64,000 nt of DNA from Adiantum capillus-veneris (GCA_014529385.2 CM043963.1:98345912-98409911), one strand, 5' to 3'. Shown: positions 1 through 12,159, counted from the stretch's first letter. The notes: generated from the letters alone by a model not told the origin. Numbers and translations: made by a program.

Positions 1-1400
1 CAATTAAACAAGAAGTAGATGTGCGCTGGCAATCAAATAGTCAGTAGGGGGTACCCAATCATTTTAACAATTTTATTAAGTAGAATCGGCAAAGATCCCC
101 ATTGGCAAACATAACTGAAAGAGAAGGGGTGCCGCAGGGCAGGCTTGCAGGCAAATGACGACCGACAGGGGAGGCAAGGAAAACTGGACAAGGCGATGCA
201 GGATGCGAAGGCTATGAGGGCGTTAGGTGAAATCGGGCCACGATAGCGAGAGGCTGGGTCATATGAGCATTTTTTTTCATTTTGCGGTTTGCTACTAGCA
301 GCAAGGTCACATTTGTGATTGATTGGCTATAGGGAGGACATTAGAACTCGTTCTTCTAGTGTTTCTGAGTTCAAATCCTGTGCTCCTTTTTTGAAAGGGT
401 AGGAATGTCAAGGTGGAAGGTGGGAGGTAGAAATCAGAGGAATCTGGCAATCTAATGAATAAAACGGTGGATCTGCAAGTAGGTAGGGTCTATAATGCGA
501 ATAGTAGTCTTGCACGTAGCGCAAGGGACAACAAAGCGAGGAATAGGAGATGAGGTGCTGGATGAAGAGCCAAGTGGTAGTTGCAAGGAAGATAAAGCCC
601 AAGTTTGAAGATGAAGGCTTTTGTAATTTTGGCTGCTAATGTTGACATAAAAAAATTCACGATGAGATTGCATGCCCCCACTGCGTGCATTTCTCGACCT
701 GCAAGGTGCCTCGTGGAGCTTGGCGATGCTCTAGTCAACTCAGCAAGCATGTTCCACGAAGCCATGGCATGAGATGCGATGCAGCTTGGCATATTGATCT
801 CTCTGCTCGCCAACGACTGTGCAACCATCTTTGTAGTGACACCTGAGAGATTCGTGATGGGGTGTCGTGAGAGAGTAGAGGCCACAACCCCTAGTGACCT
901 CTTTCATGAAATTGCATCTCTCCTCTATTCCATACCTTGACAACCACATGTCCTGCTCTCTTTGAGGGAATATCTGCATGCGTAGCTACTCTCCCTAGCG
1001 AACCTGTTGAGTGTAGTATGGCAAGAGAGGGGACGACAGAGCAGGCAGAGGTGGATGCGGTTGCTGCCAATTGGCAGAAGAGGAGTCAGAGGGGAGGGGC
1101 GGGGAAGAGTGTTGTGTAGCAGCATAGGAGTCAGAGGTGACGAGAGAGCAGATGGAGGCAGAGGCAAGGGTGGTTGTTGTCATGTGGCAGCAGAGGGGTC
1201 GGAGGGGGCAAGAGAGGAGTCAAAGGGAGAGACGGTCATCTTTAACCCTTGGAATCTCGTGAAGATTTTTCTTAATACATATGAAATAGAGCAAGTAGTA
1301 GGTGATACACATTCTGGAAAGGAAATGAGGAGGAGAATCTTGGTAGATCTTCTTGAACAGCGTCGAAGATTTTAGTTCATAGTGCCAGTCTGCATGAAAG
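1..1400. other. Unassigned region without a recognisable gene
   Basis: Apart from the tRNA-like segment at 311-392, I recognise nothing here. Open frames on both strands are short, have no family motif, and overlap each other in different frames. The longest, on the minus strand at 490-885, ends in a hydrophobic Leu/Ala-rich tail that does not match a family I know. Base composition is mixed, with no tandem repeats. Confidence 0.6.
311..392 (+). other. tRNA-like pol III promoter segment (possible SINE head)
   Basis: The segment carries an A-box-like TGGCTATAGGG at 324-334 and a B-box-like GAGTTCAAATCC at 367-378, about 43 bases apart, followed at 387-392 by a run of T that could end a pol III transcript. 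Plant SINEs start with such a tRNA-derived head. It does not fold as an intact tRNA by eye, because there is no clear acceptor pairing. A SINE tail or target duplication was not located, so it could also be a decayed tRNA pseudogene or chance similarity. Confidence 0.35.
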
Positions 1401-1444
<44 letters not shown>

Positions 1445-1465
1445 GTGCAACTGGTTGTCTGTCTG

Positions 1466-1517
<52 letters not shown>

Positions 1518-1584
1518 GATTGCTATCAGAGAGGTTGTTCGTGTCTCTCTCTTCCCTCTCGACTTGCTATCAGAGAGGTCGTTC

Positions 1585-1633
<49 letters not shown>
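1401..1633. repeat. Triple (CT)n microsatellite with duplicated spacer
   Basis: Three CT dinucleotide blocks (about 1402-1440, 1470-1513 and 1589-1632) are separated by short spacers. The spacer between blocks two and three contains the same motif twice, GCTATCAGAGAGG followed by TTGTTCG or TCGTTCG (about 1521 and 1567). The cluster therefore probably grew by duplication of a CT block plus spacer. Long Ser/Leu or Arg/Glu frames across it are artefacts of the dinucleotide repeat. Confidence 0.9.
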
Positions 1634-1637
<4 letters not shown>

Positions 1638-4328
1638 CAAAGCCTGTTTGCATCTCTCGCACACACGACCTCTGTAGGGGTTGCCTTGTTCGGTAGCATG
1701 AGGGAGGACCCATGGCTATAGTGGGGAGGGTGCAGAGCAGGGCGTCAAAGAGTACTAGGTGCAAGAGGAGGGCGGTTCTGCAGAGATAGGAGGTAGCGTG
1801 CAAGAGGGGGAGAACGTCTCGACGGGGTGCTGTGGAGATGGAATTTTCTTGTTTAATAAATTTCTTTAAAGTGTAGCCAGTAGGAGTAGTATGTAAGTAG
1901 GAGTTCATGTGTAAATAGGACACTAAGGGTAAATTGCTTGATAAGTTGTTTCTAGACAATAAAAGATAAATCTAAATAAACATAGAAGATTTTGAGAAAT
2001 ACATTAGTGAAATCAAAACCTCATTTTTTTTTGTAAAGCATGGATGCAATCTGTCCATCAAGACATAGCACTAACCTTCTGATTAATGTCGTCTCTCAAA
2101 CAAGTTTGTATGACAAAATTCTCACTTTGAGGAGCTATGAAGAAAAAAGAAAAACACTCGTTAAATTTTTCATTTTAAGAAATTTATTTTCAAAATATAA
2201 AAGAAGTAGATAGTGCACGGCCTACGTGAGTGCCATACAAAAGTATGGTGGATATATGACACAGTGCCTCCCCAAAATTAATATGAAATAGAAGCCCTAC
2301 CCCGTAGTCCATTTCCTACTACATAGTCATGGTATTCAAGAACAAAATAACCAACCTGAATTTCTCTTTTGTAATTCAGTGTTGGCACTATAGTCACTCA
2401 CTTTGTTATTGGTACACATTTCACTGCAAATCAATATGACAAAAGAAGTGTGAATTCCAAAGATCAAATTACAAAAATGATAAAGGTAAAGAAAACTATA
2501 TCAATTGAGCAAAGTTTTGAGTAAATCATAGCTAATCTAAAGATATGCCAACTTGCATGGCTATATGGCTACATAACCATGCTAATGATGCTTCATAATC
2601 CTATCAATTTGTATTTGAAGAGCCCTCATAGCCTATCTTTGGTACATGTATTCTGCAAACGGGGTTTCTAGTATTTGATTTTTTGATGTATAAGGGAAGA
2701 GTAAATTAAAGGAAACCATGTCACCTATGCATAAAAGTTCACATGAATGACTCTAGACTTATAGGCCCTTGCCAACATAGAATTTATTTGTTGAGTGCTC
2801 AAAATAAGCCTTCTTCTATGGACTTAGGGGAAAATTTTAGAAGCGAAGTATATCTAGAGTTTTTGATGCTAGATTTTTGTGCAATTTGTAAGTTTCTCAC
2901 ATCAAAATTTAAGCTAAAGTTCCTAAATGTAGGTTCTGTTCGAGCATGGTGTGACTCACCCATAGCATGAATCAACTCATCTTGCTCTTCATCAATGCCT
3001 AGAAAATATGCAGAGGGGGGTTGCCTGGGTCTCTAAATATGATGACCCAAATTCCAAAGATCATGTGAGCCCATATCTTGAGTTTGTTGCTCTCAAGCTT
3101 AGTGCTACCCACCTCTGTTATGGCTACCTGGGCCCCACTGTCATGCATGTTACCTCTTGCTTACAATAGACACCTCTATCGTGTCTTGAATGTCATCCAC
3201 CGATTGAATGAATGACACCATAAGCTACTTCATGAGGCACACCACCAAAACCATTGGCAGCACTGACGCTACATGGACATTGCCTCTTCCACGACCATCC
3301 ATAGCTACAAAAATTGAGATAACTTAATGATAGCACCCCTTTTTCCTTTTGGCTCATGTTTGAGGTGCTTTCCCCTTTTGCACATGAAAGCGTTATACAA
3401 CCTTTGGTATGTTGTGAAACATGCACACACACATAGAGAGAGAGTGACACTCAGAAGGTGAGAGCAAAGATAGAGTCGTTTGATTACGTTTGGTAAGGGC
3501 AATTTAAATAATACATATGAGTCGGTGGTCGCTTGTCAGTTACAGGTGAAACTAAATGTCTAGGGAAGATCCTGGGAACCTAGAATTGCGCGGCTCAATT
3601 TGTCAGAGAATCTAATATTTACTTTTAGATTCAACGAAATTTAACTATGAAAGGAGAGAGTTTAGGTTTTCCTTAAGAGAAAGATAGCAAGAAGAGTATA
3701 GGTTGTGCTGGGCTGATTTCTTTGCACAAATACACATAAAAAACACTATAATCATGCACATAACTCAAAGAGAATACCCTATTAAGATTGACAACTCGAC
3801 AAGGACTGAATTTGCTTTGGTCCCCCTTCCAAAAAGGCCTATATTATAATCCTCTCAAAACAGAGCTTTGTTACAATACATATTTGTGCTCTTATGGATC
3901 CTTGATTGAATCAAGAAGATGGTGTTCTTCAAGATTCCATGGTGTAACCCTCCCTCCCAAACCCTAAGTCCTCTCGGGCATAGTCGTCAGCATCACCAGC
4001 ATCCGCATGCTCACGTTCTCCATTTTGGGTGAACTTTGGTGAGCATTAGTAGGTCGAAAAATCATTTGAGAGCGTTGGTAGAGCTTGGTCTGCTCAAATT
4101 TCCATTCCGGCTCATTGCGGCCTATGTTTCCACTATATGCAGTACTGCGCAGGCAATTTCATTCTTTTGTGCAAAAATTTTGTGAGTGCAATTTTCTACA
4201 TAACAGGTCCCTTATATTCTTCTTTGGGTTTTGCTATATAGCACATGCTACCCCCGCTTTATTTCTCCTCTTTCTGGGCAATTTTCACATCAAGTGCAGG
4301 CACTTGCCATGCACTTGCAAGCGTTTTC
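1634..4328. other. Unassigned region upstream of Copia-1
   Basis: There is no convincing coding sequence. Frames at 2743-2970 (plus) and 3193-3502 (minus) show no known motif. The stretch 3500-4075 could contain the LTR and leader of Copia-1, because a degenerate initiator-Met primer site (TTGGTAGAGCTTGGTC, like TTGGTATCAGAGC minus three bases) lies at about 4075-4090. A second LTR copy was not found, so LTR limits cannot be set. Confidence 0.4.
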
Positions 4329-4986
4329 ATGGCTCACAACAACACATATGTATTCAAGATGTTTTCTATGCTGAGGACGAGGACAATTACCCAATGTGGG
4401 CTTACATGATGCAACATGTTCTTGTGTCAAAGGGAACTTGGAATGTTGTGCAGGGCATTGATGTACATTGGAATTTTGTGGATATACATGCGTTGTTGAG
4501 GATGTTGCAGGATTGCTGCTCCTAGAGCTGTTTTGCTTACGGTCGAGTAATATTGTTGGGATGTTAGAGATGCGCAAGCTCATCCATTATTTGCATTATC
4601 TGTGAAAGCGCACTATTAATCCTCACTTTTTCTCAGCTAAATTAGCTAAACATGCTTGGGATATTCTAGCTGGTCTTTATGCAAGTCACAATGAGGCTAA
4701 AATTGCATTGTTGCGTAAAGAGCCGGAGTCAAAGACTATGCATGAGGAAGATGACATGGACACTTTCCTTGCTGGTGTCAAGGATATCAATGAGAAACTC
4801 ATTTCTGCAAGTGAAGACATTTCTAACAATTCACTTGTGCAGATTGTTCTTGATGCATTGCGAGATTCTTATCATACTTTTGCTAGTACTTGGAGACTTA
4901 TGACCCAAGGAAATCCTGATGTTGTCAAGTTTGATGCATTATGCACAACGACTGTTGTAGGAGTCACTTTCAAGAAAAAAATATGA
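4329..4986 (+). pseudogene. Copia-1 gag remnant
   Basis: This is the Gag polyprotein of a Ty1/copia retrotransposon, which would form the virus-like particle. The start is the ATG at 4329. A frameshift near 4355 leads into a frame with the typical plant copia Gag opening NYPMWAYMMQHVLVSKGTW (about 4391-4447). The frame breaks again near 4525. It resumes at about 4650 with Gag features such as AWDILAGLYASQNEAK and IMHEEDDMDTFLAGVKDIN-like residues (with changes), then QIVLDALRDSYHTFASTW, ending near 4986. At least two frameshifts make it non-functional. It is followed directly by the nucleocapsid/protease part at 5289-5774, separated only by a MITE. Confidence 0.8.
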
Positions 4987-5033
4987 AAAATTCGTGTGCA
5001 ATTGAACACACTTTTATTGCTGCTCAAAGAAAA

Positions 5034-5297
5034 GGTGGTAACCCGGGGGGTTCACTATGTGTAAAACTACCATATCACGTGCGTTCAAGACATGTTTGTA
5101 AAACCCCTTATCTGTAAATTTTGTTAGGAATATAATGTACCCTTTTCTTTTAAAATCTATAAGTTTTTTTCAAATTTGAAAAAATAATGTCCTTCTGTAT
5201 ATATATTTCTGTAAGTTTCAAGAACTTTAAATACCCTTCTGTTGAACTCACGTGATAGGTTACATTTTTCTTAGGTGACCTCCCCGGGGGTGGTAAC
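5034..5297. mobile_element. Mutator-type MITE with 9-bp target duplication
   Basis: A 246-bp non-coding unit (5043-5288) interrupts the Copia-1 reading frame. It is flanked by the identical 9-mer GGTGGTAAC at 5034-5042 and 5289-5297. Its ends are inverted repeats: the left begins CCGGGGGGTTCAC and the right, read in reverse, CCCGGGGAGGTCACC. Both reach a shared inner core ATCACGTG about 35 bases in. Nine-base duplications and long terminal inverted repeats are typical of Mutator-like elements. There is no transposase, so it would be a non-autonomous derivative moved in trans. Removing it and one duplication copy rejoins the copia frame. Confidence 0.85.
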
Positions 5298-5774
5298 AAC
5301 AATGTAGCCACTTCTCATGGTTCTTTAGCAAGTGGAAAATCACATGTTCTGAACACTTTTGTTCGCAACACCTCATCTAGGAATTCTAGTGAAAAGGGCC
5401 AGAAGAAGATGCATTGCCATTATTGAAAAGCTAATGATCACTTGATCAAGCAATGTCCTAAATTGAAGGCAAAAGAGGCCAAGAAGAAAGAGGCTACTTC
5501 CACTACAAGTGCAATTATTGTAGAATCTTCTTTGAAAGAAGATTGTGATGTTGATGTGGATGCAGAGTAGGCATTTATTGCAGGATGCACTTATGATTCT
5601 TCTTCCCATGATGCATGTATGTCACTTGCTACAGATTCACATGTGTGGTACTTTGACAGTGGTGCTACAAAGCACATTACATCACATTGTGACTTGTTTA
5701 CATCTCTAGAGGCTGTCCCTCATGGAAATACAGTCACTTGTGCTAACAATGGCTCTTATCCGGTTTTTAAGTGA
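5289..5774 (+). pseudogene. Copia-1 nucleocapsid and protease remnant
   Basis: This continues Copia-1 after the MITE. A CCHC zinc knuckle reads CHY-stop-KANDHLIKQC at about 5411-5453: the second cysteine codon has become TGA, which both ends the frame and removes a metal ligand. Farther on, HVWYFDSGATKHI at about 5640-5679 is an intact copia aspartic protease active site (D-S-G-A). The copia sequence stops abruptly at about 5774, and no integrase or RT of this family follows, so the element is 3'-truncated or its remainder was replaced. Another stop at about 5568 lies between the two domains. Confidence 0.8.
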
Positions 5775-7008
5775 GCCGTGGTCAGTTAACAGGAGCTGCT
5801 AAAGATCAAAGCCTTATGGATGCACATCGAAGATGAGTATGAAGAAGCAGTGAAGACCGGAGTCACACATTTTTCACATTTTCCCAAAATGGCCATGTAT
5901 TGTAATTTCTCGATTTATTTATCCATTGTGATGATTGTAACGTGTTATGGGCTCAATGAGAGTTCCAAGATGTAAAGAATAGGTTGGATAGTGTACTTAG
6001 GTTGCATATACAATAAGTGGTGGAGCCTCAAAGGTCTTGGGTGCCCGAACATTGCACATTTGAAACCTTGGCTAAGGTATAAAAGCCAATTTTTGTAACT
6101 TTGGACCTAAGTTTTTGGATAATGAACGTGAACGTATGCTGCGGTACAGCTCTGTGTGCTCTCTGATGTTTCAATCTTTCATGTCTCCCTTGTGTGGTGT
6201 TGCATCGCAAATTCGATCAAACCAACGCGCTCACAGATGAAAGCTCTCTCTTTCTATGTAAGTTTCTTGCAATGAAGTTGTGGTTTTAGTCATGCCTGTC
6301 TACGAGCTATTTTCATTCCCTATACAAAATACACGCATCTAAACTTGTTTCGACCGTAGGAATAGATAGAGCACGTCCTAAGGAATCTATAGAGTGCTTC
6401 ACAATAAACCAACTGACCTAAAATAGGTTGTTTATCTTATGCACGATTTTGTTCGAGTGTCAAAAATGACATATGAGCACATCAGAGTGTTGAGTATACT
6501 CTGCACATTCTAGGTAGTAAGTTTCGTCGCATTTGGAGCACTGTAGCTACATGAAATCAACATATTAGTCTTTGGTAAACATGTTGTTTATGTTATGCAC
6601 GATTTTGCTAGAGTGTCAAAAATGACTTTTGAGCACATAGGGATGTTGAGGATACTCTGCACATGCTAGGAATTAAGTTTCGTTGCATTCAGAGCATCGT
6701 AGCTATACAAATTCATCAGAATCAAGCTTGCGGTAAGAAAAGTGGCTTTTGGTGTCTGACACACACGTGAGACCGATTTGTTAGAGAGCTCACTAGACTT
6801 GGGTTTTCCAAGAGATTAGCCATCTTTTATAGCCTCCATGCACTAGTCGGGTCAGCTACATCCCACGGATTGACAATACTAGAGAAAACCCCAAAAACAT
6901 TCACTTGATTTGCCATTACTTCCTCTAGTTTCGGCTAGAGTAACATATTTTTTGACTTTATCACGGCTGAGAGGTGCTTGAGAGTAGAGAAACTTTTGGT
7001 AAGGACCT
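5775..7008. other. Unassigned flank of LTR-unit-1
   Basis: No coding family is recognised. A TATA-like GGTATAAAAGCC lies at about 6075, so an LTR or a promoter remnant is possible. A duplicated segment is annotated separately at 6424-6720. The last five bases (GACCT, 7004-7008) form the target duplication of the following LTR unit, and the sequence resumes at 12337. Confidence 0.5.
6424..6720. repeat. Two-copy tandem duplication, period about 156 bp
   Basis: Two diverged copies lie head to tail at about 6424-6561 and 6580-6717. Both contain TTATGCACGATTTTG, then GAGTGTCAAAAATGAC, then GAGCACAT, TACTCTGCACAT and AAGTTTCGT(C/T)GCATT in the same order and spacing. Copy divergence is moderate, so the duplication is not recent. 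No coding potential is seen. Confidence 0.8.
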
Positions 7009-7185
7009 TGTCAAGACAAGGGTCCTACGGGGCAAGGCCCAACCTAGGGGGTCAGGGACCTAGGCCAAGGGCCTGGACTGGACCAGTGTGGACTGGGGAT
7101 CCGCTTAGGGCAAGAGCTAGGAGCTAGGCCTATATAAAGGATGGTAGGGAGGAGGATCCTATGTCTAAGTTCGCTAGGTCTTATA
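7009..7185 (+). repeat. 5' LTR of LTR-unit-1
   Basis: The LTR begins TGTCAAGACAAGGG and ends CTTATA directly before the primer site. It contains a TATA box (CTATATAAAGG, about 7130-7140), so it can act as the pol II promoter, and a GC-rich purine segment. Its pair is at 12160-12336. Confidence 0.9.
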
Positions 7186-7200
7186 TTGGTATCAGAGCTC
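7186..7200 (+). promoter_or_regulatory. tRNA-iMet primer-binding site of LTR-unit-1
   Basis: TTGGTATCAGAGCTC follows the 5' LTR without a gap. TGGTATCAGAGC is the standard plant initiator-Met tRNA primer site for minus-strand DNA synthesis. Confidence 0.9.
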
Positions 7201-7879
7201 AGGAAGGAGGAGCCATGGAAGGGGGAAGGAGATCAGTTTAATGAGGCCTGCATGGTCTTGCTCTTTCTCTTTTTCGGCGAACTATCCATGAAAGGAAGGG
7301 TAGTCCGTTGTGATGCATGAAGCTTCTCTCGTGATGCTCATAGCAGGCTATGGCGCTGTCAAGAGGTCTCTCTCGATGAATTTCTCGCTCTCGCATGACG
7401 TGCTTGCATGCCTTTGCATGCTCAAGGACAAGGCATGAGCCGTGGACAGTGTCCCTTGCAGAGCCGATAGGAGTATGCTGCGGGAACGACCGCTTGCATG
7501 AAAGGAGGGCCGGGATCGAACTCCAGGGAATCCCTTGCAATTAGGCTCGTTGGGCTCGCGCTGTCGTGGAGACGAATTTTCGACACAGGGGCATATGCCC
7601 TTGCAGGTTGTAGGCACCGCCACAATTTTTCTCTCCCTCGGCGCTGTAGGTTCGCTGCCATCACCACACTATTTCATGTTTTAAAAAATAAAATAAAATT
7701 GGGCGCCCTCAAGATGCCCTAAAGCCACCCCAAGGGGCCACTCCCATAGGATTGGGTGCTCTTTGCCGCATGCATGCACCATGCAAATGCCTACGTCGTA
7801 AAATGCATCATTCATGTATGCATAGTAAAGAGGGCGATCAGCGTGAGCATTTTGCTATAGAACGCCTGCAATTTTTGCC

Positions 7880-8240
7880 ATGGTTTTAAGAGACCATTCA
7901 AGTTCTATTGTAATAAGTTTTCCAAAGATTAGCAGCGGACGGAAACTTGGGATATTGTTCGACTGTAAGCATGCGGAGTACTGCAAGGGCTCTGCGCCAT
8001 CAAATGGATTCCAGGCCGCCATGAACACATCCATTATATGGCCATTGAGTGGAGTTTTTGATAAGGGAATCAAAACTACGTGCATTGCAATCTCCGCATG
8101 GTCATCAGGTATTCTATTTGTTTGAAGTTGGTTTTTTAATCATATGTGCGGTTATTTTACAGGAACCTACGAATGGAAATCAACAAATGTTATTTTGATA
8201 CACAAGCAAGGCTTCTTACTAGTTTTGATCATGCATGCCA
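7880..8240 (+). other. Exon-intron-exon-like segment inside LTR-unit-1
   Basis: An open frame from 7880 runs to about 8108 with protein-like composition (for example GILFDCKHAEYCKG and TSIIWPLSGVFDKG). It reaches CATCAG/GTATTC, a plausible splice donor. About 50 bases later TTATTTTACAG/GAACC (near 8162) is a good acceptor, and the frame continues with TYEWKSTNVILIHKQG. The family is not recognised. The layout suggests a fragment of an intron-containing host gene carried by the element, in the same orientation as the LTRs. Chance open frame is the alternative. Confidence 0.35.
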
Positions 8241-8503
8241 GTAGTAACGGTCAACAATAGGACTTTGTATGCGGCCACCACGAGCAAGGCTTGGGTCAAA
8301 ACTTGTTGTCTTACAGTTTTCATAACATTGACGCTTGTATCTCCGACCTAGTGTCGAGGAAGAGACAAGCCACTCAAAATCATGACAAAAGAAAGGTTTT
8401 CACGAGAAAAGCTTCATACCTATGTATATGCATTGGGTGCATGGTCACTCCATAGTATTTATAACTTGCCACAATACGGGCAAAAACACTATATCTGAAG
8501 CAG

Positions 8504-8950
8504 ATGGGCATCACCAACTGTGCTACACCTTCCAATGCCAAGGACAGTGGTTACAAAAAATGTGTTTGGCAATACTTGACTCCTCTTGATAGTTCAACTA
8601 TAGATGCTGTCTCTATCAGTATTGAGCAATTCTATGATTCTCAATATGCTTCCGATTCGGCAAGGCCAATTCTCTATAAAATTTTGACAAGGCTTCACTC
8701 TATGCGCTGGATTCGAGCGCACTACCAGAACCCTCGCCACAAGTGGGAGACAAGGTTAGTACATTTCAAGTTATGTTTGTTCTTGTCTATGTTTTATTTT
8801 GGAAAAGCTCTCTCTATTGGGCAAAGCAAAGTGCTTGACAAACTCCATAAGAAGCCGTTGTACAAAGCAAAGTGCTTTGCCAGACTTCATGTGAAGCACG
8901 GCTTCTCTTATGTACCAATGTATTATCAATTGAGTACTTCAGATCGATGA
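8504..8950 (+). other. Unknown 148-codon open frame inside LTR-unit-1
   Basis: The frame begins with an ATG and its first ~85 residues look protein-like and hydrophilic, with segments such as LDSSTIDAVSISIEQFYD and ILTRLHSMRWIRAHYQ. Near 8754 the sequence ACAAG/GTTAGT could be a splice donor, after which the frame becomes hydrophobic and Leu/Phe-rich, as expected for read-through into an intron. I do not recognise the family. It has no gag-pol motif and may be part of the same captured gene as 7880-8240. Confidence 0.35.
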
Positions 8951-10339
8951 TAATGGCACACATCTTTGGCACTATGTGGATATAAGCTCACAGTTTATGC
9001 AACATCACATTGTGATGTATCTAGCCATTGTACTCGTGTACAACACGTATACCAACGGCTCACATGGTTGTGTCATTGAAGCCAAGGGATTACTATTCTA
9101 TTTTTTGCTATGTATGCACGACATACTAGTTCGCTGGACGTCTGCCACTCCATCATTGTGTACGTTTCCGCTATCACACTCGCACCTCTGTCAAGGACAG
9201 ACTAAGGATAGATTATTACTATGATTGTTGGTTACTATCAACACACAACAACACTAAAAAGAACATAATATTTCGACTTATTTCACAGGCAAAGTGTCAT
9301 TTTAAGTCATTTTTCTAAAGTCATAATCCCATACATGGTAAGAGGGTCAAGCTGTGTTTGTGTTCCCTCTCTCCGATGAGAGTGGTATACAGGCAGATTG
9401 TTGCATGCTTATAGGATAAGCTGCAAGTCCGGCATAAGATGCATCAGAGGACACACCTCAGCCCAGCATGCTAGTCTTCTCTCTCTTTTTCTTATTCCTC
9501 TCAAGAATAATGAAACCTTCCTAAGAAGATTTTTATACATGCTTTGTTTGGAAGTCAGCATGAGCCAAGATTCTCTAACTCTCAGCTAGAAATTGGGCAA
9601 AACGTCCTCTACATTAGTCTTCATGGTTTTGTCGATTGAACACTAACTGCGATAAGGGCTATGAGCCACACACGCTGGCTAAGAGTCATTGTCAGATCTT
9701 GGGTACGACCCAACTGTTGGCATTCCTTGGGTGAGTGTTCTTAAGATCGAACATATCTACCCAGTGGAGTACACAACGACGTTAATGAAAAAGCAAGAAT
9801 CTTGTCATTTTGGATGTTTAGGGTGTCATTTTTGCACTACATGTTTTTAGTGCGACACTCAAGTTGAGTTTTTGATAATCTTCAACTCACAGCAGCTGAT
9901 CTCTACAAGAAAGTATGGATGCAGCAATCAGTTACGACAGCATGGCTGTCCATAAGAGCTCGGCAATTCACTTGTGTGGGTCTCCTGCTCTCTCCATAGC
10001 ACTACGGACTGTCTATGGACATAATGTTTTGGGGTAAGACTCGACGGGTGATTGCTACATCACCCCATAGGCATTAAGGATCACAGTCTGATCTACATTG
10101 CGGATCAGAGTTGATCTCTCCCAGTTATACTTTCACGAAAAGAATTCCGCAATCTACCACGCAGTAGCGAACGAATACACTTTTCAAGTTGATTCCAATC
10201 ATTCTGTGCACGGTTGACTATGTTGGTTACCGTTATCTGCTAGTTGAGTAGTTTCTACAAAGATTCTTGCCAAGGGGTTTGACTACGTAGATTCTACTCC
10301 AAGGACTTGGCTTGAATAGGCAACACTCAGGGTTCACAG

Positions 10340-10405
10340 TGCAATGTTGTTTGTTTTTTAGGTAAGGGACGTGCTCCTCTCCATTTGAATACGGGTAAGT
10401 GAACA
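10340..10405 (+). other. Candidate 33-bp mini-exon with strong splice signals
   Basis: The pyrimidine-rich GTTGTTTGTTTTTTAG ends at 10361, and a full GTAAGT donor starts at 10395. They bracket a 33-base segment (10362-10394) on the plus strand. Both sites match plant consensus well. It is too short to identify and it is surrounded by non-coding sequence. It supports the idea that intron-containing DNA lies inside LTR-unit-1. Confidence 0.3.
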
Positions 10406-12145
10406 TTACGTTCAAATCTTCAGGTACGCATCTATTGATTTGGTGTTATTCCATTTTTAGTATGCTTTTCTTGGTTTTTCAAGATGTATAAGTGCGCTTG
10501 AATGTTACAGAGCCATGCCAAGGACATGTCGGCACAAAGTATTTTGGGCCACATGTCCAATCTATCTTTCCGCCTTATGATGTTACGAGCCTACTTGTAG
10601 GGTTCAATTTGGCACATGTTGTCACATGGGATACAACATGGTCTAGGAACTCAAGGAGTTTGGTTTAGCCAATGTGGAGCAATGAATGAGGGACCCTCTC
10701 ACTCTTGTCGTAGAGTGTTTAGAGTTACCTCCACACACACAAGTACATCTTGTACTTGTAGAATGTTCTTTTCTCAGACATCCTTAGTTGAGACATATTC
10801 CACATGTGGCGAATATGAGTCTCTGGGATTGACACTGGCGCCCACTATTTCAAATATGTGTCACGACAAAGTCCCTAGGTGCTGGTCACATCTGTTTTCT
10901 AGACCCTTTTCAGCACGACGTATCAGGAGCAATTTCGGTGGCCAGAAATTGTCGGATACTTAGAATGGCTTGTTAAGGTACAAGTGCTGCTAAACAACAT
11001 TACAGATGGTTGTTTTATATATAGAAAGGCTATGAGTTGTTAATGAAAAAGTTTCATTGTTTGTACCTATAAGTGATCACTGTTTCACCTTCTATTATGG
11101 TTCAGACGTTTCAGCAAGGCTTGCAAAAGATTGCAACTGAAAGTATTTACTTTCTTTTCAGAACTATTTACAATCCTCTTTAATGTGTGCTAGGTGCATC
11201 ACATTTGCCAAAAGTTGAAGGCAAGGATCGTGGATATACAGGTTCGGATCTGTTTTTTGCTAAATGCATGTACACTAGGTGTTATGGGCCCTAGTGTTTA
11301 GCATAGGCTGATTTGGAATGGCATACATATTCCTCAGGTTGTTGCTTATGAAGCATTTTGCACTCTATGTGCACTATCTCTATGAGATTACTTTTGGGTC
11401 TACTAATCACCAATAGAGGTCATGGCTCGGTTCGGGCGTTTGTGGATTTTTTTGAGTTAACCACGATGGTTATTTCGGACATTGTTGATTCCTCACCAAT
11501 GTTATACACTACTGTGATTCCCCGTTTACCAGTCATCTGGGACGACTGTATCTAAACCGTGAGGAAAACACACCTCAGTACTGTCAGTTATCCAAGGGGA
11601 TAGGCAGATTACAAAGAGTAATCTTGTGCTAAAGGATAAGCAAAGTCCGTACGTTAGCACCAAGCGATCAAATTAGTAAGCATTTATTGCTCTTCTTGGA
11701 GTTTACTTACTATCAGTTAATGCATGTTGCGACTCGGTAGTCTCTTCATGTATAAGTCAGGTTCTCAACCTTGACACTCGTTAGGGTGGGATTGTTTACT
11801 GATGAAATTTGAGAACAAGTCAAGGACTTACACTTGGCTGATGAGTTAGGTCAGCAAGTTACTTTCACAAAAAGTGAAAAGAGGTACTCTTCAGGTACAT
11901 CTTTGTCGTGATAACTCGTTTAGCATGCTCATGTGCGTTTTAAATGGAGTCTATACACTAGATGGTTGCAAATGGACAACAATGTGGAAAATCAAGATGT
12001 TACTCTTGGTTTCATTGAACCTCCTCACTGCACCAATTATGGGTCATACAGAAAACTGGCTCACGTATGGGACGTCAATACAGAAAACATCAGTATCCTT
12101 AAGAAGATATTACTACTTGTGTTTTCGAGGACAAAAACTCTTCCT

Positions 12146-12159
12146 TAAGGGGGGAGTAA
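12146..12159 (+). promoter_or_regulatory. Polypurine tract of LTR-unit-1
   Basis: TAAGGGGGGAGTAA lies immediately before the 3' LTR start TGTCAGG. This is the plus-strand priming site and has the form common in plant chromovirus gypsy elements. Confidence 0.9.

Noticed and set aside
1377-1721. Long Ser/Leu and Arg/Glu open frames around the CT blocks
   Set aside because: They are translations of a dinucleotide repeat on both strands and carry no domain.
8504-8950. Assigning a named host gene to the LTR-unit-1 cargo
   Set aside because: No motif allows a family name. Naming it would be a guess.
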